DNA from: Aquila chrysaetos chrysaetos
Lineage: Eukaryota; Chordata; Aves; Accipitriformes; Accipitridae
Assembly (NCBI RefSeq): GCF_900496995.4
Contig: NC_044008.1
Coordinates: 13,649,276 to 13,713,275 of the forward strand
Direction: 5' to 3'
DNA: 64,000 bases
Shown: piece after piece, positions 1-14,690 of the stretch
Layout: every line of letters starts with the position of its first letter
How positions within the stretch are numbered: position 1 is the stretch's first letter
Made by a program: the position numbers and the translations under genes
The notes under the pieces: generated by a model
Seen by the model: only the letters and a program-made list of their open reading frames with translations
Database searches by the model: none
Told to the model about the DNA's origin: nothing

Positions 1-2210
1 ATGGTTTTTTTACCTCCCTCAAGAAAAATTACACTTCATAGCATTTTACTGAGTATTGAACTTACAGATCTAAAATTGGAGAATCAACACTTAATTACAC
101 TTTGAGATAATGGAAATGTAAGTTTGTGAAACCGCTAGTCATGGCTCTTCAGAATGACAAAGTAAATGAAATACAGGAAATGAGGAAAGTTGCATTACCA
201 AAGTTACTTCCTCAGATCTATCAAAGCTACTCTTGGGAAAGGCTAGATAAGAAAGAATGGAATCTAAAATTTTACAAAGTAAGATAGAAAATACTAAAAG
301 CAAGCAAAGTGGGGGTTTCTTTTATACAAGAAAAAAAAGAACTGGAAAAGTGAGACTACATAGCACTGAACAACTTAAAAGGAACAGGTTGTACTGCTGC
401 TTACAGCCATGAAATCTACGTGACTTGCTTTTCAGTGTGGAAACAGATATGCCTTAAGTCAGGAAAAAACCAAACTTCTGAATTCCTACTTATGTGGAAG
501 ACTGCTATTGCAGGATTTCTAGCTAGGAAATAGGCTAGATATTGCATGCAGTTTGGACTGGGGAAAAACAATGACCCTTTCCAAATACCAGAACTCCCAC
601 ACTTACTAAAGGAGAACTATTTAAGCACACTATAAGTAGGACACAAACCAAGTTTCTCAATCTTATTTTCTCCTGATGGAAGTGGCAGCCTTCCAAACAA
701 AATCAATAGCTTTAAAAGATCTCAATTTATTTTCAATGCGTCAGCTAAGTTTAACCTCAACCGCAGTGTCTGCTGCAGTTTGACTTTAAGGAACAGCAGC
801 ATTTTTCTGAAGCAATGCCCTCTTTAATCCCTGCATTGTGCCTTCCCTTAAAGGCTACCTTCTTCTCATTCCCACTTGCTAGCATTGTGCATCAGTATTC
901 CACTGGGTAACCAGAACAGCTATTAATGCTAATAAGCCCAGACAGGAATACACGTTTGTTCTAAAGAGACAGTAACTGCATGACAAGTAATAGGATGAGA
1001 CATACAGGATTGCTAAGTCCTGGCTTTAAAATGCAAAATACAGAAATACATACTCCACAGACAAAGTGAATTAATTCACAGGAGCAGTGAAGTATCACAA
1101 CATCTTATCAGGACACAAGTGCTTCTTATAGATGCATTACAGTGAATAGTACATTATGTGAGAACACTCAAGTACACTACTTAGTAGAAGATTGCATCAT
1201 GACCCCAATGCAAGCTGCACTGCTATTCTCTCTGAATATCGACTGCATCCCTTGTAGCTGTCAGGACTCAACATTTCTTTCAAGAGACTCAGATTAGGCT
1301 TTGGTCTCCAGGAACCTCTGTAATAACCAAGCTTAGATAATAGTTCAATACTACAATTCCTCTTTTCAGGAAAGGGATTCATAAGCAATATTACCTGGTC
1401 CAGTGCAAACCCTGGAATATTTATCCTGGTGAAAAGAACAAACCATAACATGAAAATTCATAAGGAACAGCATGCATGATGATTCTTACAAAGACCATTT
1501 GCAAAGAGAATCAAAAAAGTCCAACTTTCAGACATGCAGAGAAAACAGCCTGTTACATTCAAAACAGCTTTGGATAAACCCTTTCAATCCCTGCAGTTGC
1601 TTTTAACCAGTCTGGTTAAGCCTCATTGTCCTACTTCCCAGGCTTCTTTCTCCATTGTCCAGAGCTAACACACTTCTAAGATTTTTACTTATTAAAAAAA
1701 TGTTGGTTATCAGAGCTAGAGAACATTTGCAAACTTAACTTTCTCTTTAAGAGGATAATAAAGCCAATAAAATGTGTGGCTAAACTATTCTGTTCTGAAT
1801 TTAAAACCAGGCTCAAATAGCCCAGCCAGTTCTCCTTTGACCATTGAATCAAAACAAAACAAACAAAAAAAACAGCAAAAAATCCACCCATATACCTTCT
1901 CTCTTATTATAAGCCAACAATTGATCAATCAGTGCTTGCACAGCTTAAAAGGGAAAACTCACTATAGACAATCATTTGCCTTCAGTTCATTAAATCCATA
2001 ACAACCTGTATAAAGTTAATGCTTGTTCTGAAGAGCTTCCAGTCTAAAAGCAAGGCAAAGACAAATGTGAAGATACTTATTCACATGGTTTTCCACTCAT
2101 CATGCAATGGCCTCTGTCTTCCGAAAACAGTAACAACGGATGGTTTAAAAAATAAGGAAAACATTCTAGCAGTACAGGGATAAGGTAGCACAAGCACAGG
2201 AGTAAAGGGG

Positions 2211-2256
2211 AGGGAAGAAAAAAAGAAAGAAAGAAAAAAAGGACAAAAAAACCCAC
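2211..2256. repeat. A-rich/(GAAA)n simple repeat
   Basis: Imperfect GAAA units followed by A-rich sequence on the plus strand, inside PTPN12 intron 1. Confidence 0.7.
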
Positions 2257-3945
2257 AAGAGAGAGATCAGAGTTGAGATGTGTTGAATCAAAAATACATG
2301 TTGCAATTTGCATAAGATCTGACAGAAGTACTATGCCCAGTGGAAAACTACACGCTTTGCAGGGATGATTCAACTACTAGCTGACATAAATGCAGAATTC
2401 CTAAAGGGTATCTTTTTTATACAATGTCCAGAAGCTAGATCCAACAAGCTAGAGACAAATCAAAAGACAGCAGTATAAATGCAAAAGGAAGGCCACACAA
2501 GTTTCGTCTATCTTTTCTTCTGCAAAAATCCTTCCTCCATGGCATTTGAGATATCCTTAAAATTCACAATACACCTTGCATAAGCAAAGTTCCCCAACTT
2601 TCTTCTGGACGTTTTCTCAAGCCCAGTTTATAAATTAAAAAGTTTCATGTACTTAACTTTCCACACAATACAACAATCATATATACCCATTAAGCTGACC
2701 TACCACAGGAAGAAGGTTGTGATCTCTATCCAAACAAATCTTCAGTTCAAACATACAAAGTTTGTAAGCTACATTCCTACAAACAGAACATTTCACTTTC
2801 TCAGTTGTTACCAATAAACACTAAATTCCAATACCACACTAGCAAGAATCTGTTAATGGGGAAAGGAAAAAAAAAAAGTCATACAAATCTTAAAAGTAAA
2901 TATTGTCTGCTGTGTTGTTATCACTTATCTTAGAATAGTTTGCAAGGAACGCCACCTGAAAATCTACACCATCAGTATATGATTCAGGAAACTCCTGACT
3001 TCAGAACCAAGTTCTGGAGGTTTTAAAGTAATACATTGGCCCCATAAAATCTAAAGGACATGGCACTGAAATGCAAGAATAGAAGGAACTCATTTTTGCA
3101 TTTATTTACCAAAGCCATGTCCAGTGACTCCCTGACATGCCCTACAAGATCCTTTACCTGACTAAAATCATTTTTAGTTCAAAGGTACTGTCCCTCTAGA
3201 AATAGATCAGTTCACAACTTAATTATATCCCTGCACTGAATTCCCTTTTTACTTCATTGCTACTTTTCTTACTTCTAAACACATCCTGGCCTGATGTACG
3301 CTTAATAGGTCTGGAAGTTATCTTCATCTGTAAGAGCTAAAAATATCATCACTGAGGTTTTTATATCCACATACTTTCTTCACTGTTCACTTACTTTACC
3401 AGACACGGAATATTTTTTCTATGAATACAGGAAGGGAAGCCTATTATGTATGCTATAAGACTGTACAAACAGGATGCTGGCTTCATTTTCACACAATCAC
3501 CAATTTAAACAGTGCTAATGCTTTATAAAATGCTGCACCAGAAAGATACATTGCTATAGCTTTGCACAAAAAATGCTATAGTGTTTAACAACGTGTAAGT
3601 TACCTAATGTAAGCTCTCATTCAGGCTATTCCATATTAGAATTAGTTACGAAATTAGCTAGCATTTTAGAAGCAAATATTAATTCCCTTTAGGAAATCAC
3701 AGTTTATATATGGATTTATGGCAACACCTTGTTGACTTTAGGATACAGATTTTATTTCCAGTGTTATTCGTGTCTCAATTTAAACCATTCATTAACAGGC
3801 TACAGATTTCTGTAACCTGTAAGAAATACAACTAGGCTTCTCTCTGCCACAGTTTCATGTATTCAAGTTTCCACCTGTTCTTTTCAGAACAACAAAAATG
3901 GGAAGTTGATATCCTAAATAATTTGCAGGCTGCATTTTCACTGTA

Positions 3946-3982
3946 ACAAAAAAAAAAAAAAAGAACAAAGAAAAGAAATGAA
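3946..3982. repeat. Poly-A tract
   Basis: An uninterrupted run of about 17 A followed by A-rich sequence. No LINE or SINE body is attached to it, so it is simple sequence, a poly-T tract on the sense strand of PTPN12 intron 1. Confidence 0.65.
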
Positions 3983-6900
3983 AACTCAAATTTCATCATG
4001 ATAATCAAAATATTAAGAAAAAATCTGGCACCAATTGAAGAAGCAACTGGAGCAATGTTGCTACATAATATCAGGGCAATTCCCACAGCAGTTCTGTGGA
4101 ATAGCCTTTGGAAAAGCTCTTCTGTTTATAAGGAAAATATAAAAGGTTGCAATTGATTTGTGAGTGACTATATGGCTTAACACCCAGCTTAATGACAACT
4201 TACTTCAGAACATTCAGTTTGGAAAAGGGACTCGTGTCCAAAGCTTTCAATGCAAAGATCCTCTGTTCCAGTTTTATAGCAAAAAGCTGTTAAAGGAAAC
4301 AATGTAGGTTACATTTCTCCCTTCTGGGCCTACTCTTCATGAAGTAGGAATAACAGAAAAATAAAGTATCTATAAAACAACACATTTCTTCACTAAAATA
4401 ATTCCAATGTGTGCCTGAAGTACTTTCCAAGATCCTTCCACCTGACTAAAATCAGTCATTTTTCTGTATTAAAATTTAAATATAGTTCCCTATATGTCCA
4501 TTAATATTTACACACAGTTATATTTCTGCAACCTCACAGGAAATGAGTTAAAAATAGTTTTACATTTTAATTTGGTCATAATAAAAATCAACACGGCTTT
4601 GTGTAACCACCTATACTACTAAAAATTGAAGTCTTACAAGAAACTGTCAAATACTTAGAGCTATCTGGGAAGACTCACAATATCCAAGAGATTATTTCCT
4701 TCCTTTAACAGTTTGTGCAATAGGGGTGCTGCCCTATAGGCAATTTATAATTAATTCAGTTCTGCGGGAATGCTCAGGTTTTTGAAGCAGTTAAACTAAC
4801 CTACATATGCCCTTCCCTCCAGAATAGTATTTCATTTTCCAGCTTTATTTTGAGCTAAATGATTCCCTTGAGTACTCCTACTGGACAACTGTATTAATTT
4901 CAATTAACAATTACCTATTTGCTAAAATTATCAGAATATACATGAGGGAATAACTAATAATGAAAGCATAGCTTCCAGTTGTGATCCTACTTCCTATGCA
5001 GGAAGGCAAAGATTCAAGTAGAAAATAAAGGAAGAATTAAGACTTATTTTCTACATGTGGAAAAGCAGTAAAAAAAAAAAAAAGCTATGCAATGCAAAAA
5101 TGCAGGACATAATACATTTACGACTGAGGCATCCCCATGATCAATTTTACTCACTCACAAAGCAGCTAGCCATCAACTTACAAACCCAACCTATCCACAG
5201 TCTAAATGCAATGCACTATTCATATCACTGTTTTTCTTTGTTTGTTCTGCTTTTTATGTTAATTAATTTCCCACAGTAAATTAATTTCCACAGTAAAACC
5301 ATGCAAATACTGGACAGCTAATCCAATAAGAAAACCTGTCTAAGTAGGAAGCTATACCCAAGCACCATATATGCTACCAGAACACTGAGTGCCTTGAGGA
5401 AAAAAAGACAGTGTTCCACTGCCAGGTTATGCATTAGAGTCAGATACAGTCAAATAAGAAGTGAAACGTTTAGGACAGAGTGGAACACCATTCAGGCTTC
5501 TCAAGAGCTGTGCAGTTCCCACAGCAATCAGTCAGTTCAACATGATGCATAACCTACGCTGGCAAGTCACTTGAACACTTAAAGACAGCAAACCAATGTA
5601 GCATCCTTTCAATCAGGAACCTAGTTTTTCAAAGATAGCTGTGTCCTCCAAGAACTATCAGAGGAATAAAAATAATGTCAAACTAACAAAAATGAAAGAC
5701 AACACCTATTTTTAAAAAAAATAAAAATCAAACAATGCAAAACAATATGAAAATTCTGGACCAACAGCCCCCTGAAATTCTCAAATGTGGTCAGTAGCCA
5801 GGAATCATGCCTATCAGTCTCCGAAGTCCAGCCAAAACCTGCGTGAACTAGAACCTTGTCTAAACAGCTACAGACATCTAGCTCAGCACAAGAAATGGAT
5901 TTCTCATCCATTATATTGACCGTATAGCAGATAGGAAAGATAGCAGTGATAGCAGAGGTGCTAACTGCCCAACCTCAATAAAAGCAGGAAGACAAGCCAA
6001 TGCCACTCATGTACCACATTCTTTTCAGCCTCCCATTGATTGTCCTTTATTAGCTGTCCAGAAGAAAAAGTCTTGGCCCCTTGTTCCCACTGTAGCCCAG
6101 CTACGCAGCTGAAAGATGGTCATCTACCTCTTCAGAGCCAAAGAACAAACTGCTCTCAATCTCACTGATCCACGTAGAGTACAAAACAACTGTGTGTTTT
6201 CAGATGAAAAACAAAAAGCAGATGTCATCCACACAAGGCAGTAAGAATGACAAGACAGCAAGACAGACAAACACATCAAGATGCAAAATTTTTCAAGAGT
6301 ACTCTGACCTTAGGAAAACAAACAAAACCAGCTACAACTTACAAGACTACATGAGAAGTTAAAGTTAAAAAGATAGTTTAAAAGTGACAAGTTCAGTATT
6401 ATAACCAAATAAAAGATTAAAGTTATGCATATGTTCTTTAAAGCAGTATGGTTTTAACTAAGTTAACTTCCCCTTAGAGACTGATGCTTTCCAACCCATG
6501 ACTTTAGACACCAAAACTCATAGTTAAGATCATACAATTAAAACTAATATATTTCAAAAGAATCAAGGCCTGCTCTCCAACATATAAAAAATTAGAGTAT
6601 AGCCCCTCCTCCAAAAAAAAAGGAACCTAAATTATATGGATACCTTTATGAACACTTAACAACTTTGCTAAGATTTCTCCAAATCATAGCAAATTAAAAA
6701 TTGAACAAGCCAACCAATCCATACAGCACTTTACAACTTTCAGTCTAGTAATGTAGTTGCCCTTGGCACATTCCTAACACTAGGCAATTCAATTCTTTTT
6801 ACTGGAGTAACGGAGCTCAGAAGTATAATAAATTTAAAAAATTAACTGTCAGAAGCATCATGGTAGGATTTCCTTCAAAATTACTCATGCTTCCTTCTAG

Positions 6901-8605
6901 AAATCTGAAGGAATGAAACACATATCTTCATTTGCTTTTGCTCCTAATGACACATCTAGCCCATGAAGCAACTTCATTCATAGCTTCAGTCCTCTTATAA
7001 TAGCTAGATATTTTCCCCCATTGAAGTAACTGGCTACATCAGCTTGCTACTTTTTACAGCTGATAATTCAATTCTTCTAGGCTTTTCTTTCACAGGACAC
7101 TTCCATTAGAGCAATATTGCCTTTAAGTCTTCCCATAAATTGATTACCACCAATAAAATTACCTTTTAAGGAAATTAAAAGTATCAGTTTGTAGGAGGAT
7201 AGATAGGAGGAAAAATTAGGTCAACCAAACTAGGTCATCCATTTATACCTCTATTTTTCTGGCACCCTTTGGGAAACATTTCTCTATTCTATCTTTTTAG
7301 CTGTGTAAGATTTTTTTTCATTCTAAAGCTGATGGCAAAAGAGTAGTTAGAACAAGGCCCTCGGAGATAAAAGCAGTAACTTCCCTATGCAAACCTCACA
7401 GCGAGTGAAACATCCTGACATCAGTATTCAAAGATACTTTAAAACAACAGTTCCCAATCCAGAAGAACAACGGTCCTAAAGTCTGATAGACTTCACTGTG
7501 CTCTGCTCCTCTTACAACTCTTTCCTTACCTTGCTGTTGCACCCTCAGCTTCCCTAGTAAAGCTACTAGCTTTGTACTTGTACTGTCTCAGCCGTATTGG
7601 GTCTGAATACAATTTTGTTTCTCAAAGATGTAGAAGGACTCAAGACAGTACTCTAACAATACAGCCACTCTCTGGGGTTCCTGGTTCTGGATCAAAAACT
7701 CCACAGCCGTACCAGAGTGTTCTCCTTCCATGAACACATTCTGACTGTTCAAATTTGAACAAATAATTCATGAGTTAAATTTATATTGGCAAGGTTTTTT
7801 TGCCAGATGAAGCAGGAAAACAAAGAACTTAATCTCTTTGCAACATTCACATGCTAGTTAACAGAAATAGAAATGCATATCCATGCTTCATTTAGGGCAA
7901 ATATATACAGCTGAGTTATCCGAGCCTGCACTGGCATAGCATAACTGTAGCAATTGTTAAGTACAACAGCCTGAGGAAAACACCAGGATGCAAATACCAG
8001 GATGCAAACAGCGCACTTCGTAACAGCACAAAGAGCTTCTGCTCTACCCAATTAACTTAGGCTTTACTCAGTTCCGTATCTGACCTTTAACACTGATGTC
8101 TCTCCCTAAATTAAGTCTGTTTTATAAGACCAAGAAAAAAAAAATCATCTAGCTTCCGATTTCAGTTCTACAAACACGTGCTCAAGGTACTACTATAGTT
8201 TAACCTTTCCCCAACACTAACAAGTGCATTACTATTTTCCCTATGCCAAAATGTCCTAACCATATTACAGTACACAACACAACACAAAATCCCTGAATCT
8301 TAAATAGTAAGTGAAGAAAATCAAACAGAATTTCCGTTTATTACAGGTCAATGGCTTTAAGATGAATTTAAAAGCCTCAGACTTCTGTTGCACTTACTAC
8401 TAAAAACGTATACACATTAGATAAGTAGATATTCAGATTAACCTTTTCCTGCTTCCAGAGCTGATAACTACTATTTAGCTATAACAACAAGGAAAAATAC
8501 CCTGAAGCTACTGCAGTTTTAAGGCAAATTATGTACACTCCAAAACAAGAAATTCATACTATAGCAATCAGTCACACATATATGCAGAGTAGTATATAGA
8601 CATAC

Positions 8606-8755
8606 ATCCAGATATATATATATATGTATATGCATATACCTCTGCATGTACATCGATCTAGAGAACTATAGATTAGGGTCTCTGGTTGATGAACTATGGT
8701 CACGTGAGATATTTATATATAGGTATCTAGGTAGGTGTATATATATATACCTGCA
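8606..8755. repeat. Two (AT)n-rich tracts
   Basis: Alternating TA tracts at about 8,610-8,640 and 8,713-8,750 flank a non-repetitive stretch. They form an AT-rich simple-sequence patch in PTPN12 intron 1. Confidence 0.7.
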
Positions 8756-11700
8756 TACACGTTTAACTATAGACAGCAAAAGGCACTGTAGGATTGAGAT
8801 CAGAATAAAAGCAAAGTATGTATTTGACATGCTATTTAAATTATTTGGAGCACGTGTAGTATGCCTTAAGGTGCAAGGTCAAGACTACCATTTGCTCCCC
8901 CTGAACAATTCTATAATAACCAGCAAAATCAGTACACAACCTTTACTCAGTAAGAACTGTAGACTTACACACTGCTGTCTTTAGAGACTGAGCAAACAGA
9001 ACTTATTACCATGCAAGCTATTTGACACAACCCAGAGCATTGCCTAACTGACTTGTTTTAGTTTCATTTGCCCGAAAGAACTACTGCAATTTTAGGCAAA
9101 GTTTGCAAGCTCTTATACCCCAGGGTCACTATAGCAGCTCTGTGGTTGTATTCAACTACCTCCATGAAAATTCAAATGGCATCTTTGAAACAACAGGAAC
9201 AGCACTCATTTCCTCAGAGGGAGACAAAAAAGCTGAATATTTAAACTGAATGGTTGTTCACAGAAAGTTGTATTTTTGTGTAACTTTTAAAGAACAGTAG
9301 TTCACAAAATTTCAGAAGCCTCTGAAGTTAAGGGTTACTGAAATTAATATTCAGTCATATTGCTCCAACCAGATGTAGTCTATGTAAATGAAGCTTTATG
9401 AATGGCCTGGATGACTATTACTGCTCACAATGAAGTAATCTGTTGATGTGTGTCCCCGCAATCAAGTTAACAGGATCCAGTTGAAATATAGTTAATGGAA
9501 ATAAAACTTCAAAAATACATTAACACTCACAGCATAATATGTAAGATGAGTAGTAACAGACCCATTTTTTACCCTGAAATTACAAAAAGGCTCAAAGCAT
9601 ACCTGAAGTGACAGTTGTCTATGACCTATTAACACATCTCTAAGAGCAGAGCTTCTTATTACAGATCAGCTGTACAACATACTTACGGGTCGTTTTCTCG
9701 AAGGCAATTACTCTTTCTATCACACTTAAGGGAAGAGAAGTGCTCAGAACTGTTGATGTTCATTCAAAAGCCCCTAATTTACAAGAATTTCATGCAAACC
9801 TATATTTACACCAATTAATTTTTTTTTTAAGTTTCAAGAAACATTTTACCATCTAGTTGATTCTACCAAAGCATTTTTCCTAGTCTAACCTTACCAGATA
9901 AAAATTATTTCTCTTGAAAAGATAGCGTGTATTTTATAACTTATATGATAAAGCATAAGTTGAGAGTTCATGTTTCAAACTATGTGCTACAAGCATGAAA
10001 TTCATTAAATAAATACTAGAAAACATCATTTCCAAAAACATCTATACAGCTGGGTTTTTTTAAAAATTAAAAAAAGTAACACAGAGAGATATAATACTCT
10101 TTCTTCACTAAGTTCCCAGATAATATGCTTGCCTCATAAATTTGAAAAGTATCTTCACAGATACTCAAGAGGTGCATTAATGGTATTTGAACCAGAAACA
10201 TTTACATAAATGCACATTAATACACAGATGAGCTTTTAAGAAGGGTGTTTCCCAAGTGCTATGGCTGAATATAGTATTTGTGATATTTTTAATGCTATTT
10301 CAGAATGTACAGGAATTAGAACAAAATCAACATCACAATTGCCATTAGTACACAGACTTTCACTATGTATCTTAGTAGTCTTGATCAGATTTAGAATAGT
10401 CTAGATTGTTAATTTATTTTTAGTAGTCTTAAGCATTTTAGAAAAGACGCACTTTCCTGAAAAAAAAAACCAAAACAAAAACACACAACCAGGGAAGGAA
10501 AGTTTTATAACATCTGGCATAGCACTGCTTATGATCAGCTTAGCTTTTATCCTTAGAAGTCAAGCACACACCACCTCCCCTTTATTTAAATAGGATTTTC
10601 ACAAAACGATGAGGTAGAAGCAATTAAAAATAAAAATTTTTAAAATAAAACCATCAAGAGGTTAAAAGCATAGAAACCACCTTTTTACCTGTTTCAAATC
10701 AATGACCCCTTCAAGCCCCCATTCATACTTTAGAAAACAGCACATCAAGTTCTTTACCATCTCCAAACCTAAGAGTTTCAGCTTAGATGACCAGAACACA
10801 GATACACAATATTCAGTTGAGTTAGTTACCAGTGTCCTCTTGAATGAAAGGTATAAAAAGATCTGAGACCAGATGTAGGTACCTAGTAACTCCTTGCAAA
10901 GTTGTTAAAAATGAGGATTATTTAGACTGATGATCTAAGAGGATCATATTGACATCACTCCCTCCAGAAAACAGCTGAGGGTCCCCTACACAGTATCCAC
11001 TGCAAAAACCACCAACACTTTCATCCATCCTCTGTGTTCCATGGCAACAGATTAGCGAGAGATATAACCCAAAAGATTAAGCAAGATTGTCATATACCAC
11101 AAAACATTTGAAACATCTGATGTTATGGTAAAGCTTTACACCATTCATATTTCAGTTCTCCTATAACAATGGCAATCTGTATCAGACAAACGATAGAAAT
11201 GAGAGTATCAGAATGCTTTTTTCGAGACTATTGCACAAGAAAACAAAAATGTGTTATTTGTGGACAAATTAAATGAAAAAATCAGCAAAAAAAATTTACT
11301 GAGGTCTGTCTAGAATCTAGAAAAACTGTTTTCTTTGCCGTCATATAGAGCTTTGACTTCCAGCCCTTGTTTGATGTAAAACACATGTTCATTATAGAAA
11401 ATCAGAATCTAGACCATGCTGGCTGTATTCACACAACATGAAACACCAAGAGGAAGCAATCTATACTTACTTCCTTTTGCCCAAACAGCAACGTCAGCAG
11501 AAAACAAGGAAAAACTATGCTCTTGAATGTATTGTAACTATACCAGTAAAATCCTAACCTACATTATTTTAGGAAAAAACCCATTTGCCCCTATATCCAC
11601 AGATACATGCTTATTGGCAAAACACACAGACAAGCCTATACTGTTTTCAAACTATCCACTTCATTTAAACCTAATTGTGCACACCCATAGTACTGAAGTA

Positions 11701-12384
11701 ATCTACTAATAAGTCCTGCTTACTTTCTAGTGCAAACTAATTAAAATTAAATATATTTGATTTCCAGTAACAAGCTTGCTCTTGGTGCCCAGATTATACA
11801 ATTTATTTTGTAAGTGGCAGGGGAGGAAATAATCAACTTTCCACCTTCCAAGTGGAACATGTTTTCAGGTATGTCAATGGCATTATTAAATAGCAGTCTT
11901 AGTCATCTACACTATGGACTTTCAGTAACATTCAGCCAGACCAATCAGTCTACCTGCACATAACTCTAGCTTTTCCACCCTCTTCCAGCACTCCCTGGCA
12001 CCTATCAAGTACTTTTAGTTCATTCACTCAGGCCTAAATATAATTCTGTAAGCCTATTACTCAACACATCCAAAGGCAATAAAGATGTGAAAATAAAGAA
12101 ATGTTTTCAATTGCATTCACCCATTATTCCACTCCTATTTTATATTCCATTTTGACTTGGAAACAAAGCGATGAGTAACAGCAATTTCTATTCCACAAAT
12201 TTGCCACTGCTTAGCAGCAAAAGTACATCCTGCACTTAAATGAGAAAATACAACTTCCTCCCCCCCCAAAACCTCTCTACTAAGTCTTAAAGAAAACAGA
12301 ATACTGAAGCTTTTTACCCCCTTCACACCTCTCTCTTCTCCCTTTTCAATCATTTTAAAGAGCATCTAAGCATGGCTCTGTCAA

Positions 12385-12495
12385 AAAAAAAACCCAACAC
12401 CAACACACCAAAACACATATCCAAAAAACCAACAAAATATCCCAACATGTTCATAGTAAAAAAAAAAAAAAAAAAACCACAAAAAAACCCCAGTA
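12385..12495. repeat. A-rich low-complexity tract
   Basis: A-rich sequence with CAAC/CCAAC units and an uninterrupted run of about 18 A near 12,460. The open frame through it is lysine- and asparagine-rich only because of this composition. Confidence 0.7.
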
Positions 12496-14423
12496 ATTAT
12501 GAGTCTTGTCATCACACTAATCTATATCTGCTTTACTACACAGAGGTGACTACTGACTCAAATGTGAATATTAAGGCCAAAGATCAGCATCCCAGTTTCC
12601 TGGGTTTCCTATAATTTATTATGCAAAAATCAAGTCCAAAAGTTTGAAATAGAAAGTGTTAAGAGGACAAAAGAAATTTTGAACACAGTTCTTTCCAAAG
12701 CATTTAACACTGTTTCAGGTAATATATCTTTCTCCTGAAAAGCCTTGCCAATTAGTTCCTTCAGTCCTATTTTCCCATTTTTAGTAGCATTCTCTTTGCT
12801 TGCTGCTGTATGAAAGCAATGGGAAAGCTTACTGACTATTCAGTTGAAAGCTATAGAAACAATAAGCTGTCAAATAGAGAAATTGAAAGAAAAGCTATTT
12901 TTCCATACAGGGGTGCCACTACTTAGAAGAAAGGATGGCAAAACTATTGTACACTATTCAACTATAACAAAGCTAAAACATTAGGCTATTTATCAGATAT
13001 GAAATGGTAGAAGTCAGTTAGGAGGTCTAGTACAAAGTATATAGCATAAAGGACATTAAAATAATCCCACATTTTCCACTAGTCTAGGACACCCTTTCTG
13101 CAAAGTACATATAGTTTACGTGAACAAGACTGACTCGTCCATACAAGATAGCAATATAATTGCTATTAAACATAAATTGACAAAACTATCACTTAATGAA
13201 ATGTTTCTGTCAAAGTATTTAACCTTTATTCAGCGTTAACAGATTTAGAATTGTCGTATCGCTCCAATGCCGTTCTTCATTTTACAGATTTCTCTCTTCC
13301 TTTCCCACACGCTCAGATGTTTCGGCAGCATACTTTCAGTATTTGCAAAATCCTGCCCAAAGAGCGTGGCTGATTTCCCACGGGCTCCCACCCCACCCTG
13401 GATGAACTCGTTACTTCCCAAAGTCCACTCCACTTCCTCTTCCACCCCTGGACCTGCCAGCACTCCCAACGCCCCTCTGCCTTGCGCAACATCCGCGGCC
13501 TCCTCCCCACATTTCAGACAATCCCTGATGCTACATCTACATTGAGGTTTGGGGTTTTTTTTGTTCCCAGATGACTAGCAAAGACTGACAGCTTAAAGGG
13601 CTAATGATGTGGTTTTAATCCCAAGTAGCGCCAGATAATAAAACAAGCTACAAAGATACACGTATACTGAGGTCGCTAACCTGCTCATCTTCAGCTCTTC
13701 TGTGGGCCAAAACGTATTTTGATATTAAGTGTTTAAACAATATTGAAAAGTGCCAGCGACATCTGCCCGATCAAAATTATTGTTCACAGCTCAGACCATC
13801 TATTCAAAAGATAAATCTCCTCAAACATTTTAACAGCCCGATTAAACAGCTAAAATAAACCAGGAAAAGAGCTAATTCGCCAATAAATTCTCCCCCCGAG
13901 CACACACACGTTAACCAAAGGCTGACGGTGAACTGATCTGGAAGGAAGAAAGACGAGGGATACAGGCAGGGCTGCGATGGGGGATGGGGGAGCAAAGAGA
14001 GATGTTAGGGAAGGGAAGATGAATATTCCTCCAAGGACTATTCAATACATTTAACACATCTCCTCGGAAAGAAGAGAAATCGCAAGCAGGCGGCTACAGG
14101 GGCAGATAAAGGGGGAAAGGAGAGAAGGAGTGCCCGACTATCCCCAGATGACATTATACATGGCAACCCTGCGAGAAAAGGGGCTGTTAAGGGAGAGGAA
14201 GAGCTAACAGCCCTCCCCGAGACGCCTCTGTCCCCTTTATCTGCTCAGGGAAGGAAGGGGGGGGGGGACGGGGACGTGGGGGGAGGAGGCTCCCGTTTAA
14301 TTTTGCAACAGCCGATCACCTACCATCTCCTCAAGAGCAGAGGAGGGCCGGGACAGGGGGCTGCGGTGACAAACCTTCCCGAGGGGTGGGGGCAAGAAGG
14401 CGGCTAAATTAAGGAGGCCACTT

Positions 14424-14440
14424 CCCCCCCCCCCCCCCCC
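14424..14440. repeat. C17 homopolymer (G17 on the PTPN12 sense strand)
   Basis: Seventeen uninterrupted C on the plus strand, about 250 nt inside PTPN12 intron 1. Runs like this are prone to sequencing error, so the exact length is uncertain. Confidence 0.8.
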
Positions 14441-14591
14441 GAAATCAAAAAGCGGTGGGGGGTACGGGGGGGCCGGCCGAGCTTCGGGGCTACACAATAG
14501 CAGGTCACTCCCAGGGAAGCGATGCTTCCCCCGACGCCCCCCTGCTCGCAGAGGGATGGGGAAGGGGCTGCGGGGGCAGCCCGGCACCTCG

Positions 14592-14607
14592 CCCCCCCCC
14601 CCCCCCC
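14592..14607. repeat. C16 homopolymer (G16 on the PTPN12 sense strand)
   Basis: Sixteen uninterrupted C on the plus strand, about 83 nt downstream of the PTPN12 exon 1 donor in the sense direction. Confidence 0.8.
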
Positions 14608-14690
14608 GGCGGGACCACCCCCCCGCCCCGAGGGGAGGCAGAAACCCTGCCCGCCCCCCCTCCCGACCCCGCCGCGCCGCCGCCCCTCAC

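Larger units (their letters stand above)
1..14690 (-). other. PTPN12: PTPN12 intron 1 (partial, 5' part)
   Basis: This stretch lies downstream of the PTPN12 exon 1 donor on the minus strand and contains no further PTPN12 exon that I could recognise, so I read it as intron 1 continuing beyond base 1. The donor on the minus strand is ATG|GTGAGG, with GT at 14,690-14,689. The plus strand shows more A than T and more C than G, which means the sense strand is T- and G-rich, as transcribed introns usually are. No CR1, LTR or SINE was recognised in it, only A-rich and AT-rich simple sequence. The short open frames in it look like chance frames. Confidence 0.75.

Noticed and set aside
8646..8984. A 112-codon plus-strand frame rich in tyrosine and isoleucine
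   Set aside because: Driven by the flanking TA-rich simple sequence, antisense to PTPN12 intron 1.
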